Shown here: positions 51,352 to 57,436 of the stretch, piece by piece
How positions within the stretch are numbered: the first letter of the stretch is position 1
Layout of the letters: the number at the start of each line of letters is the position of its first letter
NCBI GenBank assembly: GCA_031269335.1
Contig: JAISZI010000091.1
Location: 1 to 60,411, forward strand
Length of the DNA stretch: 60,411 bases
Source of the DNA: Puniceicoccales bacterium
GTDB lineage: Bacteria > Verrucomicrobiota > Verrucomicrobiia > Opitutales > UBA953
Direction of reading: 5' to 3'
Position numbers and translations under genes: made by a program
Notes under the pieces: generated by a model
The model's input: only the letters and a program-made list of their open reading frames with translations
The model's database searches: none
What the model was told of the DNA's origin: nothing

Positions 51352-54342
51352 ATGTCCAAAAAAATCTTCTGGTTCCTTTTTGTGTCTGTGCTTTTTCTTG
51401 CTTACGCATTGCACAATTTGACCCCCTTAACAACGACGCCGTTCGATGTTTACGTCCAAAAACGTAACTCCTCCCGAAAAGAAGAGTTCAAGCAAATCAT
51501 CGCCGAGGCAAACGAGCGCGTCGCTGCGCAAGACAACAAAAACGTCCCTGTCGAAAAAAAGTCTCAAACCATCTACAGTGCCCTGCGCGACATTGGTGCT
51601 GGCAAGGGCAAGACCGGCAAAGCCGTTGACCTGCACCAATTTTTTGACGATATCCTGCTCATAAAAGACCCTAACATCATTCGCCGTAACGACTTCCTTT
51701 TGCAAGAGCTGCTCCGCCAATCCCAAGGCAAACTCAAACTTGGCCTTGATTTACAAGGCGGGATTTCATTCACGCTGCGCATTGACCCTAAAGTTTTTGA
51801 GGTAAAGCAAGAAGATATCGCCGAAGCAAAAAAAGTCGCTATCCGCGATACAACCAAGGGGCTTGTTAACCCGAACGATCCCTCTCTTTCCGAAACGCAA
51901 AAGAAAAACGCCGCCGAAAAATGGGCAAAAGCTCTCAAAGAGGCGGAAGAAGTCGCCAAAGCCGCCGCGAAAGAAAAAGCCGAATCCGCCCAAGTTCGCC
52001 TCAAAGAAGGTCTCGACCGCGCCGTTGCCGTCATGGAAGGTCGAGTAAATGCCTTTGGCGTCGCCGAACCTCTCATTCGCATACTCGGCACCGACTCCAT
52101 CGAAATCCAGCTTCCCGGTCCCGATGCCGCAAACAATCCCGATGCCATCAATTCCCTCAAAAAACCTGCCAAATTAGAATTTCGCATGGTTCATCGCTAC
52201 CTCACCCCCGAACCGGGAGAACGCCCGCATAAAATCGTCGCTCTCCCCGAAAACCCCAGCGATAAATCTTCTCCCGTAGCCAATTACGAAGTTCTTTACC
52301 TGCGGCGCGAAGATGCAAGAACGGGTAATATCCATGAAACCCCTCTCTATGTGCAAAAAACAGCCGTCGCCGCGGGTAATATCGTTTCTAAAGCCGAGGC
52401 GGTCGCCAGAGATAGCCTCGGCAATTCTTTCCAAACCAGCATCTCATTCACATCAGCGGGATCAAAAAAGTTTGAAGAGCTGACCGGTAGAATTGCCGAA
52501 GAGAACAACAGGATCAGACGCGCCCGCAAAGATTTCCCCGAGCTTGCCCTCTTTGAAGACGGACGCATGGCAATCGTCCTCGACGGCGAACTCGTTCTTG
52601 CTCCGGGAATTAAAATCAACGATGACGGCGTTTACAGAGCCATCGCCGGGGGTGCCACCATTGATGCCGATAGCTACAAGGGTGCCACCGAACTTGCCAA
52701 CGTCCTCAATAACCCCCTCGAATTTCCCCTCGAACTTATGGACAGCAAGCAGATAGGCGCCTCCCTCGCCGAAGACGCCAAGCAAAAGTCCATCAACGCC
52801 GCCACCTGGGGCATCGGCCTCGTCCTCGTCTTCATGCTCGCCTACTACCTCTGGGCGGGCGCCATCGCCGTCGTCGGTCTTACCCTCAACGTCGTCCTTA
52901 TGCTCGGCGTTATGGCGACCATTGGCGCCACCATCACCCTGCCGGGGATCGCCGCTCTCGTCCTCACTGTCGGCATGGCTGTTGATGCCAACATCCTCAT
53001 CTTCGAGCGCATCCGCGAAGAACTCGCCGATGGAAAAACTTTCAAAGCCGCCGTCCACAGCGGTTACGACCGTGCGCAGGCGACGATAATAGACGTCAAC
53101 CTCACCTCCCTTATGTCCGCCGGCATCCTCATTTGGACGGGCACGGGTCCCGTCAAAGGTTTCGGCGTTATTCTCGCCATCGGCCTCGTTACCACGGTGT
53201 TCACCTCACTCGTCACCTGCCGCGCCCTCCAAGAGCTGTGCGTCGCCAAGGGCTGGTTCACCAGCATTTTCGGGATACGTATCTTCAAGGGTAACACAGA
53301 GTTCAAGTTTCTCGACGTCGCCAAACGAGCCTTCCTTATTTCGTGGGGCATCGCGATTGTAAGCATCGGCGCACTTTTCTACAAAGGCGGCGACGCTTTC
53401 AGCAAAGACTTCAAAGGCGGCGAAGCAGCTATTGTCAAAGTTGCTGAAGGCAAAGAACAAATCAGCACCGGTGATATTATTAAAGCTGCAAACGAAGCAG
53501 GCGTCTCCGACGTGACGACCAACTACCAATCCGCACTCGGAGGCAGCAAAGAAATGACGCTGCGCATCGAAACAGAGTTGTCCGCGAACGTAAAAGTCGC
53601 GCCGGGAACCCGCCAACTGGCGGATTTCACCCAAGTCAACAAAGCCGTCGAAGCCGTGCGCGCCAAATATCCCGACCGCTTCCCCCAAGGAGACCTCAAC
53701 GCCATCGTCATCGGGCGCGAATCCGTCGGCGGAGCCGTCAGCGAAGGGCTGCAACGCAATGCCATTCTCTCCATGTTCCTCGCCCTCGTCGGCATCGCCA
53801 TCTATGTCGCACTACGCTTCGAGGCGGGCATGGGTCTCGGCGCCTTCGTCTCATCCCTCCACGACGTCCTCCTCACCTGTGGTCTCTATATCCTTGTTGG
53901 TAAACAATTTTCCATCGCCATGATAGCCGCAGTCCTCATGGTCATCGGCTATTCCATCAATGACACCATCGTCGTCTTTGACCGCATCCGCGAAGAATTG
54001 AAACGCCACCCGGGCATGAGCTTACGGGACATTGTGCACTTCTCCATTAACCGCACCCTTTCTCGCACCCTCCTCACTTCCATTACCATCTTCCTCACCG
54101 CTCTCGCCCTCTGGCTGCTCGGTGCCGGCGATGTGAAAGAATACGGGCTAATTTTCGTGTTCGGCGTTATAACAGGCACATTCTCATCTATTTACATTGC
54201 CAGCCCCATCTTTTACTGGTGGCACAAAGGACGCCGCGACTCCGTCGAAAAAGCGGAAGCAAAAGTCCATTACGAATGGGAAGCTGGCACAGAAATTAAA
54301 AAGAAAAAAAGAAAACTCCTGTCCGAACCCCAAGGAGAATAA
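51352..54342 (+). CDS. secDF: Protein translocase subunit SecDF (fused SecD-SecF)
   Basis: 996 residues. SecD half (1 to about 640): first membrane helix at 5-22, GLDLQGGISFTLRID (131-145), periplasmic P1 domain (about 270-470), then GSLA-type loop (IGASLAEDAKQKSI), and five helices ending with VGMAVDANILIFERIREEL. SecF half (about 650-996): FKFLDVAKRAFLISWGIAIV, DFKGGEA, a smaller periplasmic part, and YSINDTIVVFDRIREELKRH near the end. It uses the proton gradient to help pull exported proteins across. There is a long charged insert (about 40-120 and 180-220) compared with E. coli SecD. It follows yajC and the SecD-like lipoprotein. Confidence 0.95.
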   Translation: MSKKIFWFLFVSVLFLAYALHNLTPLTTTPFDVYVQKRNSSRKEEFKQIIAEANERVAAQDNKNVPVEKKSQTIYSALRDIGAGKGKTGKAVDLHQFFDDILLIKDPNIIRRNDFLLQELLRQSQGKLKLGLDLQGGISFTLRIDPKVFEVKQEDIAEAKKVAIRDTTKGLVNPNDPSLSETQKKNAAEKWAKALKEAEEVAKAAAKEKAESAQVRLKEGLDRAVAVMEGRVNAFGVAEPLIRILGTDSIEIQLPGPDAANNPDAINSLKKPAKLEFRMVHRYLTPEPGERPHKIVALPENPSDKSSPVANYEVLYLRREDARTGNIHETPLYVQKTAVAAGNIVSKAEAVARDSLGNSFQTSISFTSAGSKKFEELTGRIAEENNRIRRARKDFPELALFEDGRMAIVLDGELVLAPGIKINDDGVYRAIAGGATIDADSYKGATELANVLNNPLEFPLELMDSKQIGASLAEDAKQKSINAATWGIGLVLVFMLAYYLWAGAIAVVGLTLNVVLMLGVMATIGATITLPGIAALVLTVGMAVDANILIFERIREELADGKTFKAAVHSGYDRAQATIIDVNLTSLMSAGILIWTGTGPVKGFGVILAIGLVTTVFTSLVTCRALQELCVAKGWFTSIFGIRIFKGNTEFKFLDVAKRAFLISWGIAIVSIGALFYKGGDAFSKDFKGGEAAIVKVAEGKEQISTGDIIKAANEAGVSDVTTNYQSALGGSKEMTLRIETELSANVKVAPGTRQLADFTQVNKAVEAVRAKYPDRFPQGDLNAIVIGRESVGGAVSEGLQRNAILSMFLALVGIAIYVALRFEAGMGLGAFVSSLHDVLLTCGLYILVGKQFSIAMIAAVLMVIGYSINDTIVVFDRIREELKRHPGMSLRDIVHFSINRTLSRTLLTSITIFLTALALWLLGAGDVKEYGLIFVFGVITGTFSSIYIASPIFYWWHKGRRDSVEKAEAKVHYEWEAGTEIKKKKRKLLSEPQGE

Positions 54343-54688
54343 GTCAAACGAGACCGAAGCCTCCACCGATGTAGGCGGCAGGAGTGCCGCTGCCCCCCCC
54401 CGGTGGGAGATAACGTGATCCGCGTTCGTTTCAGTGCGCTCCCCCGGAGGGGGGACAACGTGAATAACCGGCAGTGGAGCGTAGCGGAACTGCCGGAACC
54501 GCCGCCCCCCACCCCGCGCCCCAGAGGGGCGCAACTACAAGGAGCTTGTCGAAGTCAGGAGCGGCGGAACCGCCTCGCCGGAATGCCGCCGCCGCCACGG
54601 CGGTTTCGGCGATTTTTCCCGCAGTGGCTTAAAAATAAATAGAGCGTAAACGTGTATTTTTTCGCTTGCGCATAAGGGGGTGGGGGGT
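54343..54688. other. GC-rich intergenic region with REP-like element
   Basis: 346 bp after secDF with no credible gene. It contains a run of nine C (54391-54399), the REP-like element described separately, several CGGAAC/GTTCCG hairpins, and a short AT-rich part (54628-54662) that may hold the promoter of the metal-efflux locus. Confidence 0.5.
54412..54540 (-). repeat. GC-rich dispersed REP-like element, copy 3 (most complete)
   Basis: Contains, on the minus strand, CGGTTATTCACGTT (54470-54457), identical to 17435-17448; on the plus strand CCAGAGGGGCGCAACTACAA (54521-54540), matching 4991-5010; and GATAACGTGATCCGCG (54412-54427), similar to the autotransporter-icd gap. Several short GC hairpins make up the unit. 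Confidence 0.62.
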
Positions 54689-55096
54689 ATGTTTCCGCCC
54701 ATGTTTCGCGTTTTCACAGCCGTGCTTTTGCTACTCGCCTATTCCCTGGCGAGCATGGCGCATTGTCCAATCGCGGAGACAATTTGTGCTAATGGCGGCA
54801 GGGCTGCGTGCACAGAACATTCTGATGAACATGCAGTTCCGCATGGAAGCGACTGCCAGTTAGAATTGGAACTGGGCACCGCGCCCGCGCCAGCCGGAGA
54901 TTTTTCAAACAGCGCGAAGGTCGGCGAAAAGACACTTCCCCTCCTCGTTGCGTACTGCCTGCACTGCTTCCGCTGCATCGCCGCCGCCCCATCGGAAATA
55001 ATTGCGGTGCCGGCGGCGACACGCAGCAATTTGATCTGTCTCGCCAAATCGTGGCAGTTCTCGAGCCGCACTGCCGGCTTTGCCCGCGCCCCGTAG
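54689..55096 (+). CDS. Small secreted Cys-rich protein preceding metal efflux genes
   Basis: 135 residues. A hydrophobic N-terminal segment (FTAVLLLLAYSLASMA) looks like a signal peptide or anchor. The following part is rich in Cys and His (HCPIAETICANGG, ACTEHSDEHAVPHGSDC, and YCLHCFRC), which could bind metal ions. I do not recognise a family. Position just before an efflux operon of the Czc type, on the same strand with a 183-bp gap, suggests metal sensing or chaperoning, but this is only inference. ATGs at 54689 and 54701 are both possible; GGGGGGT precedes the first. It could be non-coding GC-rich sequence, although the signal-like start argues for a gene. Confidence 0.5.
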   Translation: MFPPMFRVFTAVLLLLAYSLASMAHCPIAETICANGGRAACTEHSDEHAVPHGSDCQLELELGTAPAPAGDFSNSAKVGEKTLPLLVAYCLHCFRCIAAAPSEIIAVPAATRSNLICLAKSWQFSSRTAGFARAP

Positions 55097-55279
55097 CCGC
55101 CTCGGGACGAATAGGTCGTTCGCAAACAACGGGTTGACGCACCCGTCGGCACCGAGGTGTCCCTGAAAAGACTCTCGCAGCCTAATTGCTGCTCCTCTGC
55201 CCTTGCCCTTCCTCGCGCACTCCGTCCCTCCCCGCCCCCGCCACGCGTCTCCACCAAAAACACAAACTACTACAATACT

Positions 55280-57397
55280 ATGAAACACAACACTTTACTT
55301 AAACTTTCGGTTTTCTTTCTCTCAAGCACCCTCGCTTCCGCGGGTGCAATACCAACGCAAGGCAAGGCACCTATCACAGCCGCGCCGACAAAAACAACTT
55401 CGCTCAATAAAGCCGTTTCGCTCGACGCGCTTGTCGCCAGCGTGGTCGCGGCGAACCCGGAATCGCGTTTTTACGAAAACGAAATCCAGCTTGCCCAAAA
55501 ACGCCAAAAAGTCACCGGCCGCTGGGCTGACCCAGAGTTGTCTGTCGAAATCGGGCGCAAGTCCAATCGAGACGCCTTTGGCGGCAGCGACGGTCTCGCG
55601 TGGGGCGTGACAATCTCGCAAAAGTTCGACTTTTCCGGACGCAACGCGCTGCGCAAAGCCATCGCCCAATGCCGCGTTGATCGCGCCACCGCCGGTCTCG
55701 CCCAGTTTCGACGCGAGCTTGCCGCAAAAGCAACCGAACTCGGCGTCGCCTTGCTCGCCGCACAATTGCGCCTCGAAACCACCGAAGCCGTCGCTGCTCG
55801 CAGTCGCGCTGTGATAGAGACTCTGACGCAGCGCGACCCCGCCGGCGTGCCGGCTTGGTTGGAGGCACAAGTTGTTGAAGCCGACATCCTTTCGCTCGCC
55901 AAATCCGCCGCCGCGCAACGCGCCGCGTTACTCACCGCTTTGACGGAGCTGAACTTGCTGCGCGGTGCACCGCCGTCCGCGCCCCTTGTGCTCCGCAGTG
56001 AATTGCCTGCGTTTGCCACCGCGCCCGAAGACGCACGCCTCGTAACAACGGCGTTTCGCGAAAATTTCACCCTTCGCCAATTCGACGCAGACCTGCGCGA
56101 ACAAGGCATCGCCGTAGATTTGGAAACGAAAAACGGCTACGGCGACATCACGCTTTCTCCCAGTTATTCGGAAGAACGGGCGGGCGGACGCGAACGTCTC
56201 TTCGGCATCGGCGTAAGTATCCCGTTGCCGTTCTGGAACTCCAACCGTGAGGGCACCGCCGCCGCTCGCGAAAATCTCGAACAGGCTTCCCTTGCCGTAT
56301 TCAAAGCGCGCCGCGACCTGCAAAAAGACATCGCCGCCGCCGCCGCCGAATACCGTGCCAACCTGCAATTCCTCGCCGTGGTAGGTGCCGAAAAAACCGC
56401 CCGCTTCCGCGACGCCGCCGAGGCTGGCGAACGCCATTACCGCCTTGGCTCAATTCCGGTTTCCACCTACCTCGCTTTGCAGCGCGCCTACCTCGACGCC
56501 GTTGATAATTACCTGAGTGCCATCTCCGATGCCGCCCGCGCCGCTGCAAAATTGACTGCACTCACCGGCCTGCCCCCGGAATCATTCTTCGCACGCGCCG
56601 CCGCCAAAACCGCCCCCGCCCCGAAAATCTCCACCGTTTCTCCGTTGCCAAAAACGGAAAAACGCAGCGCGCAACCCGTTGAAAAAGAGCAAAAAAAGCA
56701 CGATGACGCCGCCCACGACGATCACGACGAAAAGGACGCCCACGGCGCGGGAGAAAAGGAAAAGCACGATGCGCCGCCCAAAGGCACCAGCTTTGAAAAA
56801 GGGCGCGGGTTGAAGCTTACGCCCGATGCCGCCGCCGCTCTTGCGGTGCGGTCTTCTCCCGCCTCGCGGATTTCCCTGCCGCGCAGCAGCCGCATTGTCG
56901 CACAAGTTTTCGTCGCCGATCCCGCCGCGCCCCGCGCCGTCGCTTTGGTGTCGTCCGAGCAAGCCAGAGGAATCGCCGTCGGTGCCCGAGCCACGATCGT
57001 CAACCGGTCTGGCGCAAAAGAAGCGGTTTTGACCGCCATTGTAACCGCATCGGAAAAGGCATCAGGGCGCGTCGAACTCATCTTCGCTTTGCCGGCTGGC
57101 ATTCAAGCCGACGTCGGTGGATCGGTCGAAATGGAGATACGCTCTGCGACTCCCTCTCCCGTAATCGCCATTCCACGCTCCGCGCTGCTCGATTCCGCAG
57201 CGGGCACCTTTGTCTATGTTGCGCAAGGAGAATACTTTCTGCGCGTTCCCGTGAAAAAGGGCGCAACGAGCGCGGACGGCGCCTATGTCGAAATAACCGA
57301 AGGCATCGCCGAGGGAACGCCCGTTGTCCTCTCGCCGCCCATGCAATTGTGGCTGACGGAGCTTCGCCTCACCAAGGGCGGCGGACACGCCCACTAA
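55280..57397 (+). CDS. Fused outer-membrane factor and adaptor (CzcC-CzcB-like)
   Basis: 705 residues. A signal peptide (LLKLSVFFLSSTLASAGA) is followed by a TolC/CzcC-like outer-membrane efflux domain (about 45-450): VSLDALVASVVAANPESRFY, ISQKFDFSGRNALRKA, GIGVSIPLPFWNSN and the second-repeat RHYRLGSIPVSTYLALQRAY. A charged linker follows with many Lys, His and Asp (about 460-505, including HDDAAHDDHDEKDAHG). Residues 512-705 resemble the barrel and membrane-proximal parts of a CzcB-like adaptor: RIVAQVFV, GARATIV, PVIAIPRSALL, GTFVYVAQGEYFLRVPV, ITEGIAEGTPVV. The adaptor's helical hairpin is missing. The pump gene czcA follows after 39 bp. The fusion would tie channel and adaptor one-to-one. 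ATG 55280 is chosen for the signal peptide. Confidence 0.75.
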   Translation: MKHNTLLKLSVFFLSSTLASAGAIPTQGKAPITAAPTKTTSLNKAVSLDALVASVVAANPESRFYENEIQLAQKRQKVTGRWADPELSVEIGRKSNRDAFGGSDGLAWGVTISQKFDFSGRNALRKAIAQCRVDRATAGLAQFRRELAAKATELGVALLAAQLRLETTEAVAARSRAVIETLTQRDPAGVPAWLEAQVVEADILSLAKSAAAQRAALLTALTELNLLRGAPPSAPLVLRSELPAFATAPEDARLVTTAFRENFTLRQFDADLREQGIAVDLETKNGYGDITLSPSYSEERAGGRERLFGIGVSIPLPFWNSNREGTAAARENLEQASLAVFKARRDLQKDIAAAAAEYRANLQFLAVVGAEKTARFRDAAEAGERHYRLGSIPVSTYLALQRAYLDAVDNYLSAISDAARAAAKLTALTGLPPESFFARAAAKTAPAPKISTVSPLPKTEKRSAQPVEKEQKKHDDAAHDDHDEKDAHGAGEKEKHDAPPKGTSFEKGRGLKLTPDAAAALAVRSSPASRISLPRSSRIVAQVFVADPAAPRAVALVSSEQARGIAVGARATIVNRSGAKEAVLTAIVTASEKASGRVELIFALPAGIQADVGGSVEMEIRSATPSPVIAIPRSALLDSAAGTFVYVAQGEYFLRVPVKKGATSADGAYVEITEGIAEGTPVVLSPPMQLWLTELRLTKGGGHAH

Positions 57398-57436
57398 TCG
57401 CGCTGCAAACGCAAAATACAGAAAGGAAACACCGCC

